A model generated the notes under the pieces. It was not told the DNA's origin. It searched no databases and saw only the letters and a list, made by a program, of their open reading frames with translations. From positions 1-36,517 of IMG/VR virus record IMGVR_UViG_3300009151_000186: DNA of 36,517 nucleotides. One strand, 5' to 3'. Positions 29,671-36,517 of the stretch are shown here, piece after piece. The stretch comes from a virus. Numbering within the stretch: the stretch's first letter is position 1; every line of letters starts with the position of its first letter. The position numbers and the translations under genes were made by a program.

Positions 29671-30720
29671 TTATAAATAAAAGCGAATTGCAGCAAAACC
29701 GTTGCCACCTAAAGAAAATGAGCTACCTGCGGGTCCACCACCACCACCGCCTCCTCCAATTCCGCCTGAACCACCAATTCCAGTTGAACCTGCAGTACCC
29801 GCACTTAATATACCACCACCACCACCACCACCACCTGGTGTGCCTGAACTTCCTGCCCCACCTGCAAACCCAGCATATCCCCAAATAGATATAGTAGCTA
29901 AACTACCCCCAGATCCACCTTGTCCATTACCCCCTCCACCACCGCCACCAAAAGAACCTGGACCACCAATACCACCGCCGGATGAAGTATAATTTACACC
30001 ACCGCCGCCTCCTGGACCAGCACTGCCACCTGGCCCCGATCCAACAGATATTGCACCGCCGCCTCCGCCTCCGCCACCTAGCGATCCCGGCATACCATTA
30101 GTACAAGTAGCTACAATAGAAGAATTAGTACCTACACCACCTACACCACCTAATCCTGTGATACTACCATTATTATAGATATTTCCGCTGGGTTGATTAT
30201 TTGATGAATAAAATCCACCAGTAGTTGGATAGCAATTCCAAATTAATTGTCCAGGAAACGGACTACCGCCCATTCCTCCAGAAATATATTGCTGTACACT
30301 CCCACCTCCACCTCCACCACTTGTACCCGATCCAGAATAGTAACCAGGTGGAGTATAAATATGAGAACCGTGCCCGCCACCACCAACTTCAGCATACTTT
30401 GTTCCAGCCGAAGTTACTGACGTAGAACCCCCAGCAGTTGCATTAGCTGCACTACCAGCACCAACTATTATGTATAAGGGATATCCAGTAATAGGAATAA
30501 CGTATACAGATAGTCCACCAAAACCTCCACCTCCACCTCCATTACCATACGAACTGTTTCCTCCAGATCCGCCTCCACCACATAGTAGAGCTTCAATGCG
30601 TTGAGTACCTGGTGGTACAGCAATAGTCCTAGAAGTTAAAATAGTAGGAGTTTGAATATACCTAGAGATTGATCCTGCGGGTACTCCTGAACTAGCGCCT
30701 GGAAAGTTTCCTACATTCAT
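29671..30720 (-). CDS. Glycine-rich tail-tip adhesin-like protein
   Basis: 349 residues. After a short lead ('TIAVPPGTQRIEALLCGGGG'), about half of all residues are Gly, in blocks of GGGGGG separated by short variable loops. This fits the glycine-rich polyproline-II sandwich seen in the gp38-type adhesins of T2/S16-like phages and other fibre tips. Host-binding loops lie between Gly runs in those proteins. It sits within the fibre cluster, its ATG overlapping the preceding stop (TAATG). Exact role is inferred. Confidence 0.8.
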   Translation of the reverse strand: MNVGNFPGASSGVPAGSISRYIQTPTILTSRTIAVPPGTQRIEALLCGGGGSGGNSSYGNGGGGGGFGGLSVYVIPITGYPLYIIVGAGSAANATAGGSTSVTSAGTKYAEVGGGGHGSHIYTPPGYYSGSGTSGGGGGGSVQQYISGGMGGSPFPGQLIWNCYPTTGGFYSSNNQPSGNIYNNGSITGLGGVGGVGTNSSIVATCTNGMPGSLGGGGGGGGAISVGSGPGGSAGPGGGGGVNYTSSGGGIGGPGSFGGGGGGGNGQGGSGGSLATISIWGYAGFAGGAGSSGTPGGGGGGGGILSAGTAGSTGIGGSGGIGGGGGGGGPAGSSFSLGGNGFAAIRFYL

Positions 30721-31112
30721 TAGAAGTCCCCAGCGCGAGTTACTAAGACGTTGAAGCCCTCGGCGTTGTTAGTAGACGCTCGTAATGAGTATCCAGTAGG
30801 GATAACAAGACCTTGATTCAATAACGTGTAACTCCAAACAGCCTGAGTAGTGCTAGGTGTAGTTGCAGTGACTAGAATCTCCTGCCATAGGAATCCTGCA
30901 GTGCCATTGTGTACAAACAACCTAATCACACCAGCAGTTGTAGAAGCACCCGTAGCGACGATATAGATGTCATCGATACGTGAACCAGATGAACCTGCTG
31001 TAAAAATCGTCGTGTATACACCAGTGGCGCCATCACGATTGGTGTTTGCAGTCGCTGTTAGTGCTACTGTCGCTGCTCTTACTGTTGATGCGTATTGTGC
31101 TGATGTAGACAT
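30720..31112 (-). CDS. Fibre-cluster beta-rich structural protein
   Basis: 130 residues, rich in Thr, Ala and Ser: 'TANTNRDGATGVYTTIFTAGSSGSRIDDIYIVATG' (in parts), 'GVIRLFVHNGTAGFLWQEI' and 'LVIPTGYSLRASTNNAEGFNV'. This jelly-roll-like pattern is frequent in phage fibre loci, without assigned function. AAGGA precedes the ATG. Likely a fibre component or a tip-associated protein. Confidence 0.78.
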   Translation of the reverse strand: MSTSAQYASTVRAATVALTATANTNRDGATGVYTTIFTAGSSGSRIDDIYIVATGASTTAGVIRLFVHNGTAGFLWQEILVTATTPSTTQAVWSYTLLNQGLVIPTGYSLRASTNNAEGFNVLVTRAGDF

Positions 31113-31121
31113 CGTTCTTCC

Positions 31122-31352
31122 TTAGGTTATTCCAAATGATTGTGTCATGTAGTCCGGGGGTCCAGCAGCAGCACTGGTCTGAACAGTACCATCAGGAAAC
31201 TTGAAGCCTCCCGTAGTAGAGTAGATCAGCCCGGCTACACTTAACATATATGAGGTGTTAGCCGCGATGCCAAGCCCTACCGGACCGGCGTAGTAACTGG
31301 ACTGGTTCAGTGCTAGCGGAAAGCTAGATAAGAACTTAGCATTCGTGGTCAT
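31122..31352 (-). CDS. Short fibre-like protein
   Basis: 76 residues. It contains 'GLGIAANTSYMLSVAGLIYSTTGGFKFPDGTVQTSAA', given in parts; 'GGFKFPDGTVQTSA' is a common motif of phage fibre shafts just before the tip or chaperone domain. Here the motif stands near the C-terminus of a very short protein, so it could be a fibre fragment made as an independent piece. It lies 3 bp from its upstream neighbour's stop. Confidence 0.7.
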   Translation of the reverse strand: MTTNAKFLSSFPLALNQSSYYAGPVGLGIAANTSYMLSVAGLIYSTTGGFKFPDGTVQTSAAAGPPDYMTQSFGIT

Positions 31353-31355
31353 AGG

Positions 31356-31775
31356 TTATCTCTCGTTAGGCTGTATAGGGTCAGTTAAGATTTTAGTAGC
31401 ACGCTCTTGTGTTAGTAAACCTTTTGTTACTAACATCGGAAATCCTGCGACTACTCTGCTGCCGTCGTTTAGGTCAATTGTTGTAGCGTTGTCGAACCTA
31501 GTTTTCCAGAGTTCTACTTCAGCGTCCGTTTTAGCTGCGTTGATGATGGCTATAAATTCAGCATCAGTCATACGATCAAGAAACGCAATTTTGGTGATGA
31601 TGCTAGGTAGTACTACAACTGGACCGTCAACAAACACACCGTTCTCGTACTTCTTGCCGAGCAGAGTAGTATCATACTCGGCAATCTCTATCATATGTGC
31701 AGCGTCTATTGTGCCGGTAGTTTGATTAATTCCAACTACAAGGTTATTGTCGTCTAATTGTACATAATTTGGCAT
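31356..31775 (-). CDS. Putative tail fibre assembly/chaperone-like protein B
   Basis: 139 residues. The C-terminal part from 'ITKIAFLDRMTDAEFIAI' to 'LLTQERATKIL' is almost the same as in 29213-29659. The N-terminal 60 residues ('YVQLDDNNLVVGINQTTG', 'GKKYENGVFVDGP') are unrelated in sequence but of the same plan (variable head, 'YENGVF', then the shared tail). It is placed among fibre genes, consistent with a fibre-assembly helper specific for one fibre. Confidence 0.8.
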   Translation of the reverse strand: MPNYVQLDDNNLVVGINQTTGTIDAAHMIEIAEYDTTLLGKKYENGVFVDGPVVVLPSIITKIAFLDRMTDAEFIAIINAAKTDAEVELWKTRFDNATTIDLNDGSRVVAGFPMLVTKGLLTQERATKILTDPIQPNER

Positions 31776-31784
31776 ATCTATCCT

Positions 31785-32105
31785 TTAATAATATTCAATT
31801 ACTTGCCAACTAATTCTATTATAGTATGTGTAAGCACCACTTACATAGTATCCTCCAATATATGTGAAGGCTGTACTTGTTAAACTAGCTAAAGCTGGAG
31901 TTAAAGCATAGTAACCTGTACTTACAAATACATATCCACCCAAATTTAATATAATATAAGATTTTGCTGGATTAACAGCACTTATGGTTACACTTACAGT
32001 TTGTGCTTCAGAATATTGACCCATATTAGCACCCGCACCATTAAAAGATACACCCGTTTGTATCGACTTTACCCCACCTGTTGTAAATTGAGTTAAGTTA
32101 CTCAT
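31785..32105 (-). CDS. Small beta-rich fibre-cluster protein
   Basis: 106 residues from ATG at 32105, chosen because it overlaps the upstream stop as ATGA; a GTG 12 bp earlier is in frame. Alternating hydrophobic and Tyr-rich strands ('TVSVTISAVNPAKSYIILNLGGYVFVS', 'SWQVIEYY') suggest a small beta-sandwich. Such proteins are common beside fibres in environmental phages. No function known. Confidence 0.75.
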   Translation of the reverse strand: MSNLTQFTTGGVKSIQTGVSFNGAGANMGQYSEAQTVSVTISAVNPAKSYIILNLGGYVFVSTGYYALTPALASLTSTAFTYIGGYYVSGAYTYYNRISWQVIEYY

Positions 32106-32740
32106 AGTGTTGCCCACCCTATAGTTGCGTTGAGATACCTAAGTTGTAGTGTGGTATAATTTGTGGTATTTATTGTAAGACTTTCTAATAACCCCATAAT
32201 CTTATACGATGCAGTATTAGCAACCACATTATTAGCTAATCCATTACCTGAAGTGATGTAGATTAAATCTCCAGCAGTAGCAGTAGCCGGCATTGTAATA
32301 GTAGTAGCCGCCGCGTTTGTTATTACATAGTGATTACCAGCTGCAGCAGTTTGAGTAGTACCAGAAACTATGACTAAAGTTGGGAAACCTCCAGCAGGAG
32401 CATTACTGGTCCAAGTTGTGCCGTTACTAGTAAGGACATTTCCTGAAGCTCCTGGGCTTGATAGACTTGTACCGCCATTGGCTGCTGGTAAAATTGTTGT
32501 AGGTCCGGTTCCACCGTTGGCTACTGGTAGAATCCCTGTAACTCCTGTAGTTAGTGGTAATCCAGTAGCATTGGCAAGTGTAATTGTAGGTCCTACGCTG
32601 AGTACTGCATTACCAGTGCCGGTTACACCAGTTAGTGCAGTGCTGGGTAGCTTCCAAGCGGTACCATTCCAAGTCCAGGTTCTAGTACCATAGGTGTAGG
32701 TTTGGTTAACCGTTGGGCTTGAAGGGAAAGCTAATGCCAT
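32102..32740 (-). CDS. Tail fibre-like protein
   Basis: 212 residues. The start 'LAFPSSPTVNQTYTYGTRTWTWNGTAWKL' (in parts) is a module typical of cyanophage-type fibre proteins. It is followed by Gly/Thr repeats ('ILPVANGGTGPTTILPAANGGTSL') of a fibre shaft and a beta-rich C-terminal domain ('AGNHYVITNAAATTITMP'). Probably a short fibre or a piece of a fibre complex. TAAGGA precedes the ATG. Confidence 0.82.
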   Translation of the reverse strand: MALAFPSSPTVNQTYTYGTRTWTWNGTAWKLPSTALTGVTGTGNAVLSVGPTITLANATGLPLTTGVTGILPVANGGTGPTTILPAANGGTSLSSPGASGNVLTSNGTTWTSNAPAGGFPTLVIVSGTTQTAAAGNHYVITNAAATTITMPATATAGDLIYITSGNGLANNVVANTASYKIMGLLESLTINTTNYTTLQLRYLNATIGWATL

Positions 32741-32749
32741 AATTATTCC

Positions 32750-35700
32750 TTAGCGAGCGTTAGCGAAATTTAACGGGACTTCGGCGAAGGCTGCGTAGAT
32801 ATATGTTGCAGATGTATTAATGGACCCGGTATTATCGCCCCTAATCTTAAAACCATTTGACACAAAATCTAACAGATTAGGCGACTGAGTGCCTTCAAGA
32901 TCAGATACGTTTGGTCGAAGGTTTGCGCCTGTAGCATTGTATGTGTTGCGGGTAGAATCATACACAAGCCAACTCAATGTTGCGTCCGTTGATGATTTAA
33001 TCATTACCCACCGCGGTCTAAACCCAGTGTATATAAACGGACCATCTGTACTAGCATTGCCTGTGTATGTACCAAATTTGGAGTACCCTGCAACTGGTGC
33101 CCAACAGTAGTTAACGTAAGTTTCTCCGTTTTCATTACCATAACCATATACCGGGGGTGTAAATACATTAGCCGTCGGCGCTGTATTCCAATTACCGGAA
33201 TTTTTGGCCGAGGTTGTATTTAACCAAAGATTAGCATTACCGTTAGATATGTGATAGGTGGACCAGTTTAACAAACCTAATCCTCCAGAGCTTCGTTTTT
33301 TAGTTATAATAAAATGCGGAATAGCTCCTAACCCATGCCCTACAGTAGCAACCCCACTTAAAGTGTCAACACCATTACCAGTATACGTCACAACAGAGAA
33401 ACCGGCAGGTTTGTTTGCACTCACCGATGATGTAATAGTTCCAGAAGTGTTGGCTACCGCTGTGCCACCGGCTTTCCATTGCCAAGCTACATAAGTATTT
33501 CCATTAATATTTACATTTGAGTCGGAACTAATACCAAGAGAGAAACCATCAGAATTAAATGCAGTTAAACCAGTAGTATATGTTTGTTCCGCAGTAGTGG
33601 CATCCGAGAACATTGTTTTATAAACACCTCTAACTGAGTCTATAAGATTATGTGATCCGGCAACCCGTGCTTTTACCCAAACTAAATCTGGTTGAAAAGA
33701 AATACTATTATTTGCATTACTAATACTTCTAGTAGCACCAGTTCCAGTGTAGATCGTAGCAGCCATCGCTGCTGCAGGATTCGGAACTGCGGAAGCTGGC
33801 AAGTTGAAAGTATTTAATGCTAGATAGCCTGCAGGAATTGAAGCCTGCCAAGGTTGTTGACCAAAGTTTACGGAGCCTGTTGCGTAGTTGTCTCCCATGA
33901 CACCCATCATAGGTACCCAAGTAACACCAGCAGAAATAAGATCAGTAAATGCAGCGCCAGTCTTAGATGCGCCGCTCGTAGGAACCCCAGAGTTTAGCCA
34001 CGTACCGTTCTTACCAAAGTACAGCGCCCCGTTATCCATGTCAATGGCAACTGTAATAATATCATTTAATGCTGCGGCAGCACCGTAAGAGGTATAGGTT
34101 CCATTGCTTGCTTTTGTACCATCATATCCATAATAACTTCTAAAAACTGATGGTACGGCTTGCGTTTTAATAGTTGCAACATCCATTATACCAGGTTCAG
34201 AGTATGCTACTGGAGCCCCTGATTGTGACACATATTCATAATACCATTTTCCAGTTGCTGGTATAGCTATAGTTCCTTGTATCCATCCAGCACCAGTACT
34301 TGCCCGATTATAAGACCAAGACAGATTACCATTACTGAGAGCAATTGGTGTCGGAGTCATAGTTGTTCCGCCAATCTGTAGCGGATTCAACACAGCATAA
34401 TTACCAACAGTAATACTTGTCGGTGTTGGGCTGTCTATTAGCGAATCGTAAGTATCTCCGGCAGTAAGACTAATATTTGTGGGTGTCCAATTATTACCAT
34501 TAGTTGATGAGTCTTTACCAATCGCAGCGGCTGTATTAGCGCTATTATCTGCAAATTTAAGGCAGAAACCATTTGTGCCATAAGTACCTGCGTAAAACTT
34601 AGGAACCCAAGCTCCTGAAGTTACTGAAACTTGACCAAAACTTGCAGGGGTTAAGGCTTGACCGTCTACGAAGTTGACCTCGGCCATTTCGCCGTCGAAG
34701 AATTGCGTGGTGTTATAAGCAAAAGAACTAATTTGATGCAACGCAGTGGAATTCCAAAACGATTGTGTGTTTTGTGCGGGTGCGCCAACAGTAAACGTAA
34801 TTGTTTGTGAAACCCCATTTACATATATAAGCATCCGGTTTGCGGCAGTTGCATTTGAAGAGTCCCAAACAAAAACAATATGATACCAAGCAGCAGGGTC
34901 ACGGTAAACGGCGGGTGTGTAGGCATATCCCGCAAGGTTTGTGGGTTCCCACTCTAGAGAATCTGGATACGTTGTGGAAAACCTAGCAATATCATACCCA
35001 GCAGCAGAAAAAATTGTATTGGTTGCGTTAAGAGTTCCGCGCTTTACCCACATGCTCATTGTCCATGTGGTGCGGTTTCCAGCACCAGCAGGAGTCCTGT
35101 TCAAATACGCACTCGCAGAAGACCGTAAACGCAACGATCTAGCAACTGCATATGTAGCGGTAATAGTAATAGAGAAAGCCTTAGGGCTATCTTGCAATTC
35201 AGCATCAGTAGCGACTACTGTAAAGTTAAAAGTAGTATCTGAAGATATGCCAGTTACGGTACCAGATAGTAGGCCGCTACTAGATAATGTTAACCCTGTA
35301 GGTAGAGTACTACCACTTTGCAACGCATAGACAACTGAACTATCGCTAGTACCAGATAACTGTATAGAGATAGCGGTATTAAGCATACCATTAGGTAGCG
35401 GTGATGTAGATACCCAAGTTGGAAGCGCACTAAAGGTAATTGCATTAACCCTGATTGCTACTGCTCCACTGGGATTACTAACATAAAGAATGTAAGTGCC
35501 TGCAGCTAGAGCAGGTAGTTGAGCACGCACTTCAGTAGAACTTATAAAAGTTACTGAAGTTGCTATTACAGTACCAACTACTACGGTACATCCGCTAACA
35601 AAACCTGTACCTGTGACTTTGATGTATCCACCAGTTAAACTAACTGCGGTGTCATCAGTATTAGCATAGCTGGCATCAGTAACTGTGATACCGCTGATAA

Positions 35701-36127
35701 TTACTCCGTCACCAGGTGGCCCTTGAATACCCTGAATACCCTGAGTAGCACCTGCTTGAGATGCTTCTACCCAAAAGTTTCCAGTACGTATATATAAAGA
35801 GCCATCAGTAGTATCATACCACATCATTCCTTCAATAGGAACTGCAGGTGCTGTAGGTCCACTGAAACTCGCTGTGATTGATGCGTCACTGGCAAAGCCA
35901 ATTAATTCTATTTCATCATTGAGTGCAGCACCTGCTGTAAGAGTTACTGAGGTGCCTGATGTTGCTGTATAGTCAACAACGTTTAATCGTACACCGTTCT
36001 GATATACGTCCACATAAGGAGGTGAGTAAATTACTGCAAAAACGGTTTGACCAGAGGTGGCTATATAGCTTCTCTTGTCTATAGCGTTCTTGCCGCTGCC
36101 CTGGATTAGTGTGCTTAATTGTGTCAT
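32750..36127 (-). CDS. Large multidomain tail fibre protein
   Basis: 1125 residues. Approximate domains: 1-80 virion-attachment module with 'YVDVYQNGVRL'; 80-140 linker with collagen-like 'GIQGIQGPPGDG'; 140-235 IPT/TIG-like; 235-325 Ig-like (He_PIG type, 'LPTGLTLSSSGLLSGTVTG'); 330-500 laminin-G/concanavalin-like ('TWTMSMWVKRGTL', 'FDGEMAEVNFVDGQAL'); 590-790 SPRY-like ('GKWYYEYVS', 'DNGALYFGKNGTW'); 800-1125 C-terminal module ending 'YIYAAFAEVPLNFANAR'. Lectin-type domains point to glycan binding. The C-terminus is a close paralogue of the neighbouring gene's. No Shine-Dalgarno is seen before the ATG. Confidence 0.9.
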   Translation of the reverse strand: MTQLSTLIQGSGKNAIDKRSYIATSGQTVFAVIYSPPYVDVYQNGVRLNVVDYTATSGTSVTLTAGAALNDEIELIGFASDASITASFSGPTAPAVPIEGMMWYDTTDGSLYIRTGNFWVEASQAGATQGIQGIQGPPGDGVIISGITVTDASYANTDDTAVSLTGGYIKVTGTGFVSGCTVVVGTVIATSVTFISSTEVRAQLPALAAGTYILYVSNPSGAVAIRVNAITFSALPTWVSTSPLPNGMLNTAISIQLSGTSDSSVVYALQSGSTLPTGLTLSSSGLLSGTVTGISSDTTFNFTVVATDAELQDSPKAFSITITATYAVARSLRLRSSASAYLNRTPAGAGNRTTWTMSMWVKRGTLNATNTIFSAAGYDIARFSTTYPDSLEWEPTNLAGYAYTPAVYRDPAAWYHIVFVWDSSNATAANRMLIYVNGVSQTITFTVGAPAQNTQSFWNSTALHQISSFAYNTTQFFDGEMAEVNFVDGQALTPASFGQVSVTSGAWVPKFYAGTYGTNGFCLKFADNSANTAAAIGKDSSTNGNNWTPTNISLTAGDTYDSLIDSPTPTSITVGNYAVLNPLQIGGTTMTPTPIALSNGNLSWSYNRASTGAGWIQGTIAIPATGKWYYEYVSQSGAPVAYSEPGIMDVATIKTQAVPSVFRSYYGYDGTKASNGTYTSYGAAAALNDIITVAIDMDNGALYFGKNGTWLNSGVPTSGASKTGAAFTDLISAGVTWVPMMGVMGDNYATGSVNFGQQPWQASIPAGYLALNTFNLPASAVPNPAAAMAATIYTGTGATRSISNANNSISFQPDLVWVKARVAGSHNLIDSVRGVYKTMFSDATTAEQTYTTGLTAFNSDGFSLGISSDSNVNINGNTYVAWQWKAGGTAVANTSGTITSSVSANKPAGFSVVTYTGNGVDTLSGVATVGHGLGAIPHFIITKKRSSGGLGLLNWSTYHISNGNANLWLNTTSAKNSGNWNTAPTANVFTPPVYGYGNENGETYVNYCWAPVAGYSKFGTYTGNASTDGPFIYTGFRPRWVMIKSSTDATLSWLVYDSTRNTYNATGANLRPNVSDLEGTQSPNLLDFVSNGFKIRGDNTGSINTSATYIYAAFAEVPLNFANAR

Positions 36128-36137
36128 GGTTTATTTA

Positions 36138-36517
36138 TCAACGTGCATTGGCGTACTTCAGCGGATTCTCGGCGAAGGCTGCGTAGATATATGTTGAGCC
36201 GGATGCGTTTGTTGCGCCGCCACCAGCATCTCTACTCTTAAAACCGTTGGACAATATGTCAAGTGCGGCGGATGGGGTACCCTCTGCGTCTGACAAGTTG
36301 GCAAACAACCAGTTGCTACTTGTGTTATAAGTTGAAGTGGATGTGTTGTAGATATTCCAATTGCTTATATCACTAGTACGTTTAATCATCAACCACCGTG
36401 GCCTAAACCCAGTGTAGATAAACGGACCATCCGCACTACCATTGCCCGTGTATGACCCGAATGCGCTGTAACCTGCTACCGGTGCCCAGCAGTATGCGAC
36501 TTGAGTTACCCCGCTTG
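36138..36517 (-). CDS. Second tail fibre protein, C-terminal end only (5' part outside window)
   Basis: The frame is open from the window edge to the stop at 36138 (126 codons). It reads '...QVAYCWAPVAGYSAFGSYTG...' to 'TYIYAAFAENPLKYANAR' and is paralogous to the last 120 residues of the 1125-residue fibre ('NYCWAPVAGYSKFGTYTG', 'TYIYAAFAEVPLNFANAR'). An internal ATG at 36392 is not the real start. The upstream part and total length are unknown. Confidence 0.88.
   Translation of the reverse strand, partial: SGVTQVAYCWAPVAGYSAFGSYTGNGSADGPFIYTGFRPRWLMIKRTSDISNWNIYNTSTSTYNTSSNWLFANLSDAEGTPSAALDILSNGFKSRDAGGGATNASGSTYIYAAFAENPLKYANAR

Noticed and set aside
29672-29679. Plus-strand TATAAATA
   Set aside because: It falls in the last codons of the Gly-rich gene (TTT TAT TTA TAA on the other strand) and no plus-strand gene follows.
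29702-29992. Plus-strand proline-rich open frame
   Set aside because: Reverse complement of the Gly-rich gene (CCN against GGN codons), without start signals.
30354-30361. Plus-strand TATAAATA inside the Gly-rich gene
   Set aside because: Complement of ordinary codons (His-Ile-Tyr-Thr); no plus-strand gene downstream.
36128-36140. GATAAATA as late promoter for the large fibre
   Set aside because: The match arises from the stop codon of the preceding gene and lies only a few bases before the ATG; possible but not supported.
29213-36517. Diversity-generating retroelement for fibre variation
   Set aside because: No reverse transcriptase and no template/variable repeat pair is visible; the similarity between fibres fits ordinary duplication.
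1-36517. tRNA genes, CRISPR arrays, insertion sequences
   Set aside because: No cloverleaf-like sequence, regular spaced repeats or transposase was noticed; a tRNA search program would be needed to exclude tRNAs fully.

Overview
The window is a stretch of a T4-like myovirus genome (moderately AT-rich, no host genes seen). Nearly all genes lie on the minus strand, so transcription runs from high to low coordinates. The core set is unmistakable: neck (gp13, gp14), sheath terminator (gp15), terminase (gp16, gp17), sheath (gp18), tube (gp19), portal (gp20), prohead core (gp67-like), protease (gp21), scaffold (gp22), major capsid (gp23), UvsY, UvsW, late sigma factor gp55, gp47/gp46 nuclease, clamp gp45, clamp loader gp44/gp62 and RegA. 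Peptide deformylase and a small heat-shock protein, plus the style of the fibre genes, point to the marine/freshwater 'exo-T4' group (cyanophage/pelagiphage-like relatives) rather than enterobacterial T4. No photosynthesis gene is present here, and the host cannot be named from the sequence.

Layout in transcription order. 36517-29213: adhesion cluster with a large multidomain tail fibre, the end of a second paralogous fibre, several short fibre-like proteins, a glycine-rich adhesin-like protein and two paralogous assembly-type proteins. 29029-29208: the only convincing plus-strand gene, with its own late promoter. 28897-25849: neck, sheath terminator and small terminase. 25852-23177: large terminase gene broken into two genes by a split intein, with an HNH endonuclease gene between the halves. 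23107-14869: sheath, tube, portal, prohead and capsid genes. 14741-13360: an Ala/Val-rich protein behind gp23, a 30-codon ORF and a second tube-like protein. 13301-6121: recombination (UvsY, UvsW, gp47, gp46), late sigma factor and accessory enzymes. 6140-3341: DUF4338-like protein, winged-helix regulator, glycosyltransferase and a dATP/dGTP pyrophosphohydrolase-like protein. 3286-1: clamp, clamp loader, RegA and Hsp20.

Two promoter classes are visible. Replication genes and a small regulator carry near-perfect sigma70 promoters (TTGACA, 17 bp, TATAAT). Structural genes carry T4-type late boxes (TATAAATA and one-base variants), which gp55 of this phage would be expected to read. Rho-independent terminators, several with a UUCG loop, separate the units.

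The standout system is the TerL split intein: a 31-residue N-intein ends the first terminase gene, a 108-residue C-intein opens the second, and a homing-type HNH gene sits between. It closely resembles the atypically split AceL-TerL intein known from Antarctic lake metagenomes. Other points of interest are a promoter with an operator palindrome in its spacer and a 5'-terminal RNA hairpin, and repeated module shuffling in the fibre region. I saw no tRNA gene, CRISPR array or insertion sequence.
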